A stretch of DNA of 64,000 nt, taken from the NCBI GenBank assembly GCA_047967505.1, contig CM106539.1, one strand, 5' to 3'. The notes under the pieces were generated by a model. That model did no database searches, was not told where the DNA came from, and was given only the letters and a program-made list of their open reading frames with translations. The stretch is from Dipteris shenzhenensis (lineage: Eukaryota > Polypodiophyta > Polypodiopsida > Gleicheniales). Within the stretch, counting starts at the first letter, position 1, and each line of letters starts with the position of its first letter. This document shows positions 12,341-24,187 of this stretch, piece after piece. A program made the position numbers and the translations under genes.

Positions 12341-12477
12341 GAGTGGTGACACGTGCTTACCCGGCTTACTTGAAAGTCCAGGTGCCGATCTTGGCATCTC
12401 CTTGTCACATCTTCTCCTATAAAGAAGTTTGTAAAGAAGTTTGTAATCTCTTGCTAACGAGGCCTGGTGATCCATGG

Positions 12478-12479
<2 letters not shown>

Positions 12480-12522
<43 letters not shown>
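12480..12522 (+). repeat. (GA)n microsatellite
   Basis: Pure GA tract in the ankyrin-gene intron. Confidence 0.95.
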
Positions 12523-12525
<3 letters not shown>

Positions 12526-13530
12526 TCCTCGAGAGGCCTCACGGACCTATGGGACATAGTACACCAAGCGAAAATAACTCATACAAGCCTCAAAGGGCTA
12601 AAGCAAAGGGCACGCTAGGGCCCTTACTGAGTGCTATGCTAAGCTAAAGAGCTCTAACAAAACCCAAATACAAAATTGAAAGCTGAGACTCAAAAGGCGA
12701 AACCGGGCACTGTGGTGGCTCTCCGGTCGGCTGTGAGGATATCCAAGATCTGCGTCTGTCGAGAGCTGTATCGCACTGTGGCGGAGGACATGGTCTCCTC
12801 GATCTCTGGCGGTCCCCTCTGAGGAGAGCTGAGATAGTCTGGACCTCGATTGTGTGTGCTCTGGTCACTCTCCGTGTCATGTGCAGTCTCTGTGCCCCTC
12901 GCTTGGCAGCGTCGTGCCGGTTCTCTCTGCTGATCCATACTGCCCTCATATTAGCTAGCTCCTCCTTTTCCACCGCACGTGTCTTGGAGCTGACTCAAAT
13001 GCATAAAAATTTGTGACATGTCTCTGTGCCCGGGGAGGGGGGGGGGAGATGCGATTAAAGGTCACATCAAAAAGTATCTACAAGAATGGTGGTTTGGATG
13101 TTTGTATACAAGTATCTGAATTTGTACGATTGGATATATTCTAGTCTTACAAAGCTATATTGTATATATTCTCCTCCACAATCCCATCTGATTCTCACTA
13201 GAGTACTCCTACATTAGTCCCTCCCCTCCCCCCCTTATTACATTGCAAGTGCCGGATGTTGGTTTGTGTGCCCCAGATGAGAGTTTCATATCTACAGAAC
13301 TGATCACCAGTTATTGAACCCTAGCCATTACCAGGGTTTCCATGGATCCATTCTTTTGCGATTTTTGTTTCGTTTTTCCTTTTCTTCAATTGTGTAGTAG
13401 TCATACTTCCATCTGTTTAATTACAGTTGCAATCTCCATCAAAACTACTTTTTTGTTGGCTGAGTTTATTGCCGTCACTTGAACTGTCTTGGCTTGTTTA
13501 TTATTGCTCCTCTTTAAGTATAGATCAAAC

Positions 13531-13737
13531 TATGACTCTTGTAACACATGGAAAGGTCTTTAGAACAACAAAAAATCTAAATTTGTATGATTGGACTTAT
13601 TCTAGTCTTACAAAGGTATATATGACTCTTGTAACACATGGAAAGGTCTTTGGAACAACAAAAAATCTAAATTTGTATGATTGGACTTATTCTAGTCTTA
13701 CAAAGGTATATATGACTCTTGTAACACATGGAAAGGA
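13531..13737 (+). repeat. 90-bp intronic minisatellite, 2.3 units
   Basis: Units begin with TATGACTCTTGTAACACATG at 13531, 13621 and 13711; the third is only 27 bp long. The two full units differ at a single visible position. Because 90 is divisible by three, the frame stays open and repeats a 30-residue peptide. A diverged copy of part of the unit (TTTGTACGATTGGATATATT) lies about 400 bp earlier near 13120-13165. Confidence 0.9.
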
Positions 13738-13843
13738 CTGAAATCTATAAGAACTCTGCTTTCAGTGTCATGCATCTCGATAGTCTTTTTCTAATTTGCG
13801 CAGTTAAGATGCAGCAATTCTAATTTTAGCGTGGTGCTTTCAG

Positions 13844-14221
13844 GTTGCCATACCTGTAGTCCCTACCATCAGAGTGGTGGTTACTTTCACCAGGTTCGAA
13901 GAGCTGCGATCAAGTGAAGAATTTGCCACGCCGCCAAGTAGCCCAGGGCGTCTACATGATGCAAAAGGCAAAGATGGTGATGCCTCTCAACAACTGTCCA
14001 GTTCATGGTTCTCTTGGATTAAAGGTTCTGCAAGTAGGGTTGTAGGGATGTCGGGAGGCAATGAAGAGCATCATGAGGAAGCTATTGATCCATTTGCCAT
14101 CCCTAGTGATTATGTGTGGACAAGTATGGATGCCAAGAAACGAAGAGGCAAGGACAAGAAAGCGAAAAAAAAGGGGAAAAAGTCTGTTCATGACACCATT
14201 GAGCATGATGGTGACAGGTGA
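13844..14221 (+). CDS. ankyrin-repeat / GPCR-chaperone (ANKRD13-like) protein, exon 2
   Basis: Terminal coding exon, 125 codons plus TGA. It joins exon 1 in phase 0 to give FPVKVAIPVVPTIRVVVTF, the conserved closing segment of the GPCR-chaperone domain. That continuity is the main evidence for the splice. TRFEELRSSEEFATPPSSP follows, a serine/proline-rich stretch typical of the end of plant members. The rest is a low-complexity tail ending in a lysine-rich block (KKRRGKDKKAKKKGKKS, about residues 672-689), which could bind acidic membranes or act as a basic localisation signal; both are inference. The whole protein is 699 aa, in the size range of plant relatives. Confidence 0.9.
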   Translation, partial: VAIPVVPTIRVVVTFTRFEELRSSEEFATPPSSPGRLHDAKGKDGDASQQLSSSWFSWIKGSASRVVGMSGGNEEHHEEAIDPFAIPSDYVWTSMDAKKRRGKDKKAKKKGKKSVHDTIEHDGDR

Positions 14222-17200
14222 TTTGAAGTAATGCATGACAGATGTCAGTGAAAGTCATCGTATTTGCTATGAAGGCTGTAAGTTCTTGCTGTCAAGACTC
14301 ATCTTGTTCAATGTAAGCAGTTGAAAAACATCTCAGCTTAATATTGGCATGGGTTAACTGAATCTGATTTTTTTTTGGGCCAATGTATTTTCCTTCACTC
14401 TTTGGAATACCTCCAAGTTCTTGTTGCACACCTCTGTGAGCTTTTCCTTTTCAATTGCATCCTGACTTGTCTTTGTGCTCAGTTGATGGTTTTGCCAGAC
14501 GACCTTTAATGATTGTGTTTTTCCTTAGTTGACTGAAAGATAGTTTTGAGAGTTCTTGCAGATTTATTTGTTGTGCATAATTTCTGTGGCTGGACGAGTT
14601 TGTAAAATGTGCAAGGACTTCAGGTTTTAATGCGTATGTCCTGCATCTTCATCCAGTAAGGGGGATTAATTTGGGATCTTTGTGTGATTGGTAGGCATAC
14701 AGTATAATCCAGCTTCTGTGATTGAGCGTAGGTCTTGGGAAAAAGTAAAAGCATGAAACGGCTCTAGATCAGCATACTAGAAATATTCTCTCAAGTCTCC
14801 ACGTATATTCCTGAAATTGTCCCTTTTCTTGTTTCTGGCTCGATGAATAGCTACTCGCTGTAGTTCTGTGTCATTTTTTATCCAAAGCTTATGGATTCAA
14901 GGACTCTTTCAATGTATTGGATGGAGGGACATATTGGGTACTTAGTCATTGGCAACGAGGAAGTTTTCACAGTGCTGGGTTGGATGATTCTTGAACCCCA
15001 TTGTCAGAATTATAGACCTCATTCTTGAATCTCCTTGTTTGAAAAATAGGAAAATCTCGAGTGATGAAGTTATTTGAGCGCATTTGTGGTGAGGAATATT
15101 TTGTAATACCTGAGAACATGTAGAGAGGGTTATTTGTGAAAGAGATGTATAAGAAAAGACTTTAAAAGAATTTATCTAGAAGGTCCTAAAGGTAAAATAT
15201 AGCTTCTAGGTGCTTTGAGAGGAAAGAGAAGCATTCATAAGATTCTCTTGTATGCACACTCCAAGTGAAGGCGGAAGGGTTTGGGATGCTTTTTGATCAT
15301 TGGACTATCATGTTTATTGTGTGGGACTTTGTGTGAGGTCGTCCCCTCTCACATTGGTACCAAAGGGATAGATGCCCATAGTTTGATGTTGGAAGAGGCT
15401 TTCTTCAGTTGAGGAGTGGTACAGTGACCATCCTAAGACCTTATGAAGGAATGGTAGACAGAGACCGTCCTTATCGAATCGTGTGAAGGAGTGGTTAAAG
15501 ACCATCCCTAGAAAAATACAGCTTTTGAGAGCTTGAGAGATTCTTTTCGTATAGGACATCTTCAAAAATTACAGAAGATATTCATATAACACAAGGTTGC
15601 ATGAGAAGTACCTGAAGGTTGCAGACTATGAGCTGAAATGTAGAGCGAGGTCATATATTAAAAAAATTCTGTCTTTACTATCAACAAGTCCATCTAATAC
15701 AAACTTCCTCGAGTGTGATTCTTGGATGCTTAGTGATGGAAGACAGCTTCTTGAAATTTTTCCATATAGATTTCAGATTTCTCCGGCACCTCTCAAATTC
15801 AAAATTTCAAAGATTCAACAAGGCTAATGAGTCAAACAAGGTATTTCAGATGTAGTTCCAACCACGAAAGTGGCAACATTTTTTTTTGGGTAGTATGGGT
15901 GAACTGCAACCTCTCAACACGTCTTCAGGCAAACAAAAATATGGTGGATTGCCAAGGGAATATGCTTCTTTATATTGCTTAACTAGAAAGAGGGGCACAT
16001 CAAAGATGGAGCATGAAAGTTTGAAAATGCTTGGATGCTTAGTGATGTAGGGAGATCTATCCTTATGAATGTCTGTGGAATACAATGCTTCCATTCTTAA
16101 AGAAGCCATCAATGGTTAAATATGTTGGAATTGTCATTCTAGTTTACTTGGATATTGTGAAAGACTCAAGAGCATTGTTGATGTGCATGAGCTTCAAAAG
16201 AATGTACTTTTAACAAATGCATGAAGAGTCCAAAAGTCACTCTTGGATATGGGAATAGATTCTTGAGGATTGCAAGGCGTTACATGTTCAAGTGTGGAGA
16301 TGAGATAGATGATGGGTGCGTAGGGAGAAGAGAAGGGAATAATGGGTGTGTCTAGTGCGGCAGTGCCGTTTGTACTACATGTAGATGAATGAGCAATTAA
16401 GGAATTACTTTTTTCTTCGAATTGAGTCCAAGCCTTTGGCAATGTATGCACTATCCACTATGCACTCGTGTATGACCTGTATCCATTATGCACTATGCAC
16501 TCGTGTATGACATTTGCATCCATCCATGTTTCGTCTTCCATACGAATAAGCAATCATCACGAGGATTTGTGAGCATAGTGAATCCATCCCACGATGAGCA
16601 ATCACTCCCTTCACGAATCTCGGAGCATAGGCAACTTGAATGCTTCTCTGAGCAAAACAAATCATAGTGTTGGCCACAACTCGTAGCCAACATTTTTGGC
16701 AATCATGTTAAGGAGTGTCTACGCTAGATGTGCCAATGATGAAAGATGGTGGGATGGAGTTTGCAATACTGGCAAAGAAACCTCAGTATTGATGAAGGAG
16801 CAAGATGGAAATACTAGCAATTACCAAAATAGATGCAAATTTGAATGTACCCAGGAAAGATAAAGTTCATGGCATACATTGAACTTGGTGGAAAAGAAAA
16901 TACTTGATCTTCATTAGATTTGGCATTGGGATAAAGAAGTGCCAATGATTGATGTCAAGGTGAAGAATGACATGGCTAAGGAATCCCTCATGGATCGAGG
17001 TTACTTGAAGCTATTACCTTTCAAAATTCATATGGTAGATCAAAGGGTGGCGATATGTTGAAAAATGTATGTATCAAGAGCTTACTTCATAGTGAGATTT
17101 ATTGTGGTCAAAATGGAGAGTGAGTAAGGATACCACAATGTTTTTGTGGTCCTCTCAATTTTGGGTTTGGGAGTACCTCCTCCCACAAGCTCCCACTTCC

Positions 17201-17513
17201 AATGCACTTTTCACTCCTAGATATACCGCTATTTTTTAGCATAGTGCCAATCTTATGGGTTCTCCCTTCATCCTCTTGCCTTTGCAATGCTTGATGAAAC
17301 GCCTCATATTAGTGCATGTGATGATGTCCCATTGGAGACCCTAGTGTTTGTCTTGATTCGATCCTTGCATACGAGGATTTTGCACATACAATTGGCTACA
17401 AATTCTTTTAATAACTTCATGACTCACTCAAGGCCTATGCATGTGGGGGGTAGGCACATTGCAAGTTAGGAGCACTATTATGTGTGGTCCTAAACAAACT
17501 CATGAAAGGGCAA
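14222..17513. other. 3' flank and intergenic, no gene recognised
   Basis: The first several hundred bases probably include the ankyrin-gene 3' UTR. Beyond that are short open frames without motifs. TTGGTACCAAAGG at about 15353 resembles a retrotransposon primer binding site, but no LTR pair was found. Around 16450-16510 a short duplication (TATGCACTCGTGTATGAC) occurs. Confidence 0.4.
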
Positions 17514-17975
17514 GTGTAGTGGCCCAACCAACCTAACCCATTGACCGTACTATGGCAAATTGACCAACCTCGATAGAGAAGGAGCCAATGCCTGAGTCAA
17601 GGGAGCAGAAACCCAACCACTAATGAGCAGTGTGCAACCAACACAAACACAATAATACATAAATCTGTCAGTCGGAACCAATTCCAAGGAGACAGGTCTC
17701 CCCATTGAACAAGGAATACAAGTGGTCGAGGAGTGGGCAAGGGTAACCATAATCCCCAAAGAGGATGAACAAGCAAGAGGGAGAAAAATGCTCATGAACT
17801 ATTCCATTGTATTATGGGATGCAGAAAGAGCTTACAACCAACTCCCTTCTTCCATACTCAATCTCACACTTATGGACATATCACTAAGTCCCTTTACACC
17901 CATACTATGAAGATTTCACCTCATCAATTCCATACCTCTCTATAACCATATACCCATGGTGTTTATACATCAACA
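17514..17975 (-). repeat. 3' LTR of a minus-strand Copia element
   Basis: Read on the minus strand, a polypurine tract (GCTTGAGGGGGAGAT, 17976-17990) is followed by TGTTGATGTATAAAC at 17975. This is the usual junction into a Copia 3' LTR. The proposed other end (minus ...GGGCCACTACA, about 17514) is a guess based on the TG...CA rule. No matching 5' LTR was seen. Confidence 0.55.
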
Positions 17976-17990
17976 ATCTCCCCCTCAAGC

Positions 17991-18824
17991 TCAGCATGAG
18001 ATTGTACATCACTTAGGCCTAAAGCCTCTCTAAAAAAACAAAACTTCTCTTTACCCAATGCCTTGGTAAAGATATATGCAACCTATGCATACGTCGACAT
18101 ACCTCATGTCAATCTCTCCACTTATCGCCTTCTCTCTGATGTAGCGATATTGAACCTCTATGTGCTTAGTCCTTGCATGGTGAATGGGATTTCTGGCTAA
18201 CATTATAGTGCTTATGTTGTCACAATATATCACAATTGGACCATCAATGCATACATCTAGCTCATCAAGAAGCAATCTTAGCCAAGTTTATTCACATGCT
18301 ATTATGGCAGCCCCTCTATACTTTAGCTTCCATGCTAGACAATGCAAATGAGGGTTGATTTTGGTTGCTCCAACTAATCACACCACTTCCAAGAGAGAAT
18401 GCATACCCACTAGTGAATCTCCTATCATCAATGTTACTAGCCCAATCAGCATATATATATATATATATCCATGCAAGCATATTCCTCTGTCATTGGCATA
18501 GAACAAGCCAACATTGATTGTGGCTTTCACATATCTAAGTATCCTCCTCACTGCATCAAGGTGACTCTTGCAAGGCTTTTGCATGAAGTGACTCACCACA
18601 CTAATGCTTAGCTCAAGTCTTTAGCCTAGTGATGGTGAGATATATTTGGCTTCCAACCATCTTCCTGAACATAGTGACATCCTACAAGTAGTGACCATCA
18701 TAAACCATCTTTCCAGTTTGCTCAAGAGGAGTTTCAGCCAGTTTGCATGTTGCCATACCATTTTTTCCGGCATATACAAGGCATATTACGTTTGAATCAT
18801 CCAAATACCATGAGGAGTATCAAA
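17991..18824 (-). pseudogene. Copia RNase H and RT C-terminal region (decayed)
   Basis: Minus-strand frames include VSHFMQKPCKSHLDAVRRIL (about 18600-18540), typical of the segment joining RT and RNase H. Closer to the LTR comes GPIVIYCDNISTIMLARNP followed by HHARTKHIEVQYRYIREK (about 18245-18130), the Copia RNase H core. A (TA)n expansion at about 18452-18468 disrupts the segment between them. The order matches pol running toward the 3' LTR at 17975. Confidence 0.8.
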
Positions 18825-19598
18825 GACCTCAATGCTTAGAAAGTACCTGAACTGTCCTAGGTCTTTCATGTTAAATTCCCTTGCCAATTGCTTCTTTATG
18901 GTGGCTGTAATTCCTGCATCATAGTTGCCCATGATGATCAAGTCATCAACATATATGATTATGATCAACATTTGGACTCCCCTTGTTGCACGTACAAGGA
19001 ATAATCAACTTTGGACTATCTAAAATTTAATCTTAGCAAGCTTTGCTTATCTTGGGACCATGCCCTTGGTGCTTGTTTCAACCGCCCATATAAAGATTTT
19101 CTCAGCTTGCAAACATGCATTTGAAACATAGGGTGTACATACCCATTTGGCTATAGCATATATACCTCCTCTTGTAGAGCACCATTTAGAAAGGCATTTT
19201 TGACATCCATTTGCCATACATTCCAGCCAAGCATGCTAGCATATGCAATAACCGCCCTAATGGTAGTCATCTTTGCTACTAGGTTGAAAGTCTCATCATA
19301 ATCCACACCATATGTTTGGGCAAAACACTTTGCTACTAGCCTTGCCTTGTACTTTTCACACTTCCGTCTGATTTGCATTTGACTTGACAGACCCATTTAT
19401 AGCCAATAGCCTCTTTGCCTTTAGGAGGCTTGACAAGAGTCCATGTTTTGTTTTTATCCAAGGCATCCATCTCCTCGTCCATAGCATCTCTCCAATCTAA
19501 AATTTTGAGAGCTTCTTCAAAGCATGATGGCTTAACATGTTGCACTTTACTAACCAAATACACATAGTGCGTCTTCATATATTTGTTAATTTATTCAC
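18825..19598 (-). pseudogene. Copia reverse transcriptase, array unit 1
   Basis: Minus-strand RT segment from HYVYLVSKVQHVKPSCFEEA through EAIGYKWVCQVK, QTYGVDYDETFNLVAKMTT and WQMDVKNAFLNGALQEEVYM to IIIIYVDDLIIMGN and RYFLSIEV. The catalytic YVDD is intact but frameshifts break the reading frame. This unit continues without interruption into the RNase H region, so it is the copy in the natural position of the element. Confidence 0.85.
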
Positions 19599-19646
19599 AG
19601 ACCTCAATGCTTAGAAAGTCCTCATATATACGTCAATCTATTCACA

Positions 19647-20420
19647 GACCTCAATGCTTAGAAAGTACCTGAATTGTCCTAGGTCTTTCATGTCAAATTC
19701 CCTTGCCAATTGCTTCTTTATGGTGGCTGTAATTCCTGCATCATAGTTGCTTGTGATGATCAAGTCATCAACATATATGATTATGATCAACATTTTGGAC
19801 TCCTCTTGTTGCACCTACAAGGAATAATAAGCTTTGGACTGTCTAAAATTTAATCTCAGCAAGCTTTGCTTATCTTGTCAGACCATGCCCTTGGTGCTTA
19901 TTTCAGCCCATATAAAGATTTTCTCAGCTTGCACAATGCATTTGAAATGTAGGGTGTACATACCACTCTGGCTATAGCATATATACCTCCTCTTGTAGAG
20001 CACCATTGAGAAAGGAATTTTGACATCCATTTGCCATACATTCTAGCCAAACATGCTAGCCAATGCAATAACCACCCTAATGGTAGTCATCTTTGCTACT
20101 AGGTTGGAAGTCTCATCAGAATCCACACCATATGTTTGGGCATAACACTTTGCTATTAACCTTTCCTTGTACCTTTCAACACTCTCATCTAATTTGCATT
20201 TGACTTTTAAAAACCCATTTATAGCCAATAGCCTTTTTGCCTTTCGGAAGCTTGATAAAAGTACATGTTTTTTTAAAATCCAAGGCATTCGTCTCCTCGT
20301 CCATACCATCTATCCAATCTAAAATTTTGAGAGCTTCTTCAAAGCATGATGGCTTAACATGTTGCACTTTACTAACCAGATACACATAGTGTGTCCTCAT
20401 ATATATGTCAATCTATTCAC
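19647..20420 (-). pseudogene. Copia reverse transcriptase, array unit 2
   Basis: Second tandem copy of the same RT segment. YVDD is preserved (near 19750) but followed by LIITSN instead of LIIMGN, and frameshifts are present. It is joined to unit 1 through a short AT-rich linker containing TCATATATA and GACCTCAATGCTTAGAAAGT words. Confidence 0.85.
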
Positions 20421-20486
20421 GCACCTCAATGCTTAGAAAGTACCTCAATTCTTAGATAGTCCTCAAATATATGTCAATCTATTCAC

Positions 20487-21238
20487 AAAACTCAATGCTA
20501 AGAAAGTAACTGAAATGTCCTAGGTGTTTCATGTAAAATTCCCTTGCCAATTGCTTCTTTATGGTGATTGTAATTCCTGCATATCATAGTTGCCCATGAT
20601 GATCAAGTCATCAAGATATATGATTATGATCAACATTTTGGATTCCTGTTGTTGCACGTACAAGGAATAATCAATTTTGGAAATTCAATCTCAGCAAGCT
20701 TTTCTTATCTTATCAGACCATGCCCTTGGTGCTTGTTTCAGCCCATATAAAGATTTTTTCAGCTTGCACACATGCATTTGAAAAGTGGGATTTACATACC
20801 CCTCTAGCTATAGCATATATACCTCCTCTTGTAGAGCACCATTTAGAAAGGCATTTTTTACACCCATTTGTCATACATTCCAGCCAAACATGCTAGCCAA
20901 TGCAATAACCGCCCTAATGGTAGTCATCTTTGCTACTAGGCTGAAAGTCTCATCATAATCCACACCATATGTTTGGGCATAACACTTTGCTACTAACCTT
21001 GCCTTGTACCTTTCAACACTCCCATCTGATTTGCATTTGTTTGACAGACCCATTTATAGCCAATAGCCTTTTTGCCTTTAGGAAGCTTGACAAGAGTCCA
21101 TGTTTTGTTTTCATCCAAGGCATCCATCTGCTTGTCCATAGCATCTCTCCAATCTAAAATTTTGAGAGCTTCTTCAAAGCATGATGGCTTAACATGTTGC
21201 ACTTTACTAACCAGATACACATAGTGTTTGCTCATATA
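20487..21238 (-). pseudogene. Copia reverse transcriptase, array unit 3
   Basis: Third tandem copy. The catalytic motif reads YLDD instead of YVDD (about 20610), and the frame is broken in several places. It is the most diverged copy at its low-coordinate end (AACTCAATGCTAAGAAAGTA). Confidence 0.85.
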
Positions 21239-21322
21239 TATGTCAATCTATTCACCGACCTCAATGTTTAGAAAGTACCTCAATGCTTGCAATGTCCTCA
21301 TATATATGTCAATCTATTCACG

Positions 21323-22078
21323 GACCTCAATGCTTAGAAAGTACCTGAATTGTCCTAGGTCTTTCATGTCAAATTCCCTTGCCAATTGCTTCTTTATGGT
21401 GGCTTAATTCTTGCATCATAGCTGCTCGTGATGATCAAGTCATCAACATATATGATTATGATCAACATTTTGGACTCCTCTTGTTGCACCTACAAGGAAT
21501 AATAAGCTTTGGACTGTCTAAAATTTAATCTCAGCAAGCTTTGCTTATCTTGCCAGACCATACCCTTGGTGCTTATTTCAGCCCATATAAAGATTTTCTC
21601 AGCTTGCACACATGCATTTGAAACGTAGGGTGTGCATACTCCTATGGCTATAGCATATATACCTCCTCTTGTAGAGCACCATTTAGAAAGGCATTTTTGA
21701 CATCCATTTGCCATACATTCCAGCCAAGCATGCTAGCCAATGCAATAACCGCCCTAATGGTAGTCATGTTTGCTACTAGGCTAAAAGTCTCATCATAATC
21801 CACACCATATGTTTGGCCATAACACTTTGCTATTAACCTTGCCTTGTAACTTTCAATACTCCCATTTGATTTGCATTTGACTTTACAAACCCATTTATAG
21901 CCAATAGCCTTTTTGCCTTTAGGAAGCTTGACGAGAGTCCATGTTTTGTTTTTATCCAAGGCATCCATCTCCTTGTCCATAACATCTCTCCAATCTAAAA
22001 TTTTGATAGCTTCTTCAAAGCATGATGGCTTAACATGTTGCACTTTACTAACCAGATACGCATAGTGCGTCCTCATAT
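21323..22078 (-). pseudogene. Copia reverse transcriptase, array unit 4
   Basis: Fourth tandem copy. It has the longest open stretch of the array (142 codons, 21648-22076) from HYAYLVSKVQHVKPSCFEEA to WQMDVKNAFLNGALQEEVYM. The YVDD motif is retained near 21440. Confidence 0.85.
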
Positions 22079-22162
22079 ATATGTCAATCTATTTACGAAC
22101 ACAATGCTTAGAATGTACCTCAATGCTTAGAAAGTCCTCATATATATGTCAATCTATTCACG

Positions 22163-22938
22163 GACCTCAATGCTTAGAAAGTACTTGAACTATCCTAGGT
22201 CTTTCATGTCAAATTCCCTTGCCAATTGCTTCTTTATGGTGGCTGTAATACTTGCATCATAGTTTCCCGTGATGATTGAGGCATCAACGTATATGATTAT
22301 GATCAACATTTTGGGCTCCTCTTGTTGCACGTACAAGGAATAATTAGCTTTGGACTATCTAAAATTTAATCTCAGCAATCTTTACTTATCTTGTCAGACC
22401 ATGTCCTTGGTGCTTATTTCAGCCCATATAAAGATTTTCTCAGCTTGCACACATGCATTTGAAACGTAGGGTGCACATACCGCTCTGGCTATAGCATATA
22501 TACCTCCTCTTATAGAGTACCATTTAGAAAGGCATTTTTGACATCCATTTGCCATACATTCCATCCAAACATGCTCGCCAATGCAATAACCGCCCTAATG
22601 GTAGTCATCTTTGCTACTAGGCTGAAAGCCTCATCATAATCCACCCCATATGTTTGGGCATAACACTTTGCTACTAACCTTGCCTTGTACCTTTCAACAC
22701 TCCATATGATTTGCATTTGACTTGACAGACCCATTTATAGCCAATAGCCTTTTTACCTTTAGGAAGCTTGACAAGACTCCATATTTTGTTTTTATCCAAG
22801 GCATCGATGTCCTCATCCATAGCATCTCTCCAATCTAAAATTTTGATAGCTTCCTCAAAGCATGATGGCTTAACATGTTGCACTTTACTAACCAGATACA
22901 CATAGTGCGTCGTCATATATATGTCAATCTATTCACGG
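22163..22938 (-). pseudogene. Copia reverse transcriptase, array unit 5
   Basis: Fifth tandem copy. The catalytic motif reads YVDA (about 22285), so the second aspartate is lost. The array ends abruptly at 22938 within the linker word TCAATCTATTCACGG. Confidence 0.85.
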
Positions 22939-24187
22939 GATGTCTCACCCTATCCAATCTCCTCAAGGTTGTGGATTTGACACTTGGTTTCTCGAATGTG
23001 GCGGCACATATTTTGTGACATGCTTGGTATCTTGAACTATGACAAGATGTAAATCACTCCCATCATCACAAGAACTACAAGAGGGGATGCTTGATGCAAT
23101 GAGTTCATTTTAGTGATTTATTGCTTGCCTCTTTCTTTTTCCCTTTCTTGCTATCCTGGTTTCCTAGTTCAATCAAAAGTTCAATGTTCGGTTCAAAAAG
23201 GGTTGTTCAACCACCCTTCTCAAATGTATCAGACAAGTCAAATCTCTAAAAAAGGTGTTTAACCAACTCTATAGATGTGACACCCATTTCTAGTGACTTA
23301 ATTTAGTAGCTCAAAAAATCTGGGAAATTACACCATTGGGCTTGCATGCAATTACAACCACTTGGCTTGCATGATGGACACCATCGTGCTCTAAATTGAT
23401 TGTGCGGTGGGATCTCACATTGATTCGGCTTCAATAGCTAAGAAATTCCCTGATGGCCAAGATATTTCCACCAGATTACAATGATATACTTTGATAGTAG
23501 GCTGGCCTACCAGTGTGGTGAGCCTTGGCTATTTAAGTGCCATGCACCCAGTCATCAACAAGTTATCATCCTCTTGCTTCAGCCTCCTCTCCACTCCCCT
23601 GCTTGCTCCTACTCGTCCCTCATCTCCACCCTCTTGCTCCACCACCATGCCAAACAACTATACCTCAAGTCCAGGTAATCCTCTTCTTATCCTTAGCTTC
23701 TTACAAAATAGTGGCCTTGTTTAGCCATGACAAGAGTATGTCGGACGTCCAAGATGTATCATGGTGGGATAGTCTGCCTTACAAAGCAAGATCTGCATTG
23801 TTATCAAAACCCTCTCAAACGAGATTTTTTTGATAGTTTTTTTGGGCCTCATGTACTTGCCCAGGATCGGATGTTTTCATGGAGGAGTTTCTATGAATTG
23901 CATTTATAGGCCTCATAGTTGATTATAAAAAAGTTGAGTAGGTAGTTGAGCTCTTTTTTGTCTTGTCAAATGTCAAATGGTTTTTTGTCTTGCCAAATGC
24001 CAAATGGTGAATCTCTTTCATGAGTCCTTTGGATAGTCATAATATAATTGTTAACATATAAACACTTTTCTCTTTTATGATGTTAAGCATAAGATGTTTA
24101 TTAGCATTACCTCCATAGGGGTAGTGATGTAGTTATCCTATGAGAATTTGCACGTGTAATTTTTTTTTAAAAGTTGACGAAGGTGGG
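22939..24187. other. intergenic, no gene recognised
   Basis: No recognisable coding domain. A short CT-rich stretch at about 23570-23650 yields 65-98 codon + strand frames that look compositional rather than coding. Confidence 0.4.

Larger units (their letters stand above)
10651..13843 (+). other. intron of the ankyrin gene (3193 bp, repeat-filled)
   Basis: GT-AG intron in phase 0 (AAG|GTAATA ... TTTCAG|GTTGCC). It contains a direct duplication (10996-11191 and 11235-11432), an LTR-like stretch at about 11660-12340 with CTTATATAGGGG, a (GA)n tract at about 12480-12522 and a 90-bp minisatellite at 13531-13737. Open frames inside (for example 148 aa minus and 104 aa plus) have no host-protein character. 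This length for a single intron fits a large-genome plant. Confidence 0.85.

Noticed and set aside
13427-13741. 104-codon frame in the ankyrin intron as a possible extra exon
   Set aside because: It is largely the 90-bp minisatellite translated; the exon 1 to exon 2 junction is already continuous in the conserved domain.
15040-15365. Possible LTR with primer binding site TTGGTACCAAAGG
   Set aside because: No second LTR, no internal retrotransposon domain nearby, and the site match is imperfect.
16930-17060. Possible Gypsy protease (IDVKVKND...SLMDRG)
   Set aside because: The resemblance is limited to a few residues and lacks a clear D(T/S)G active site; not enough to annotate.
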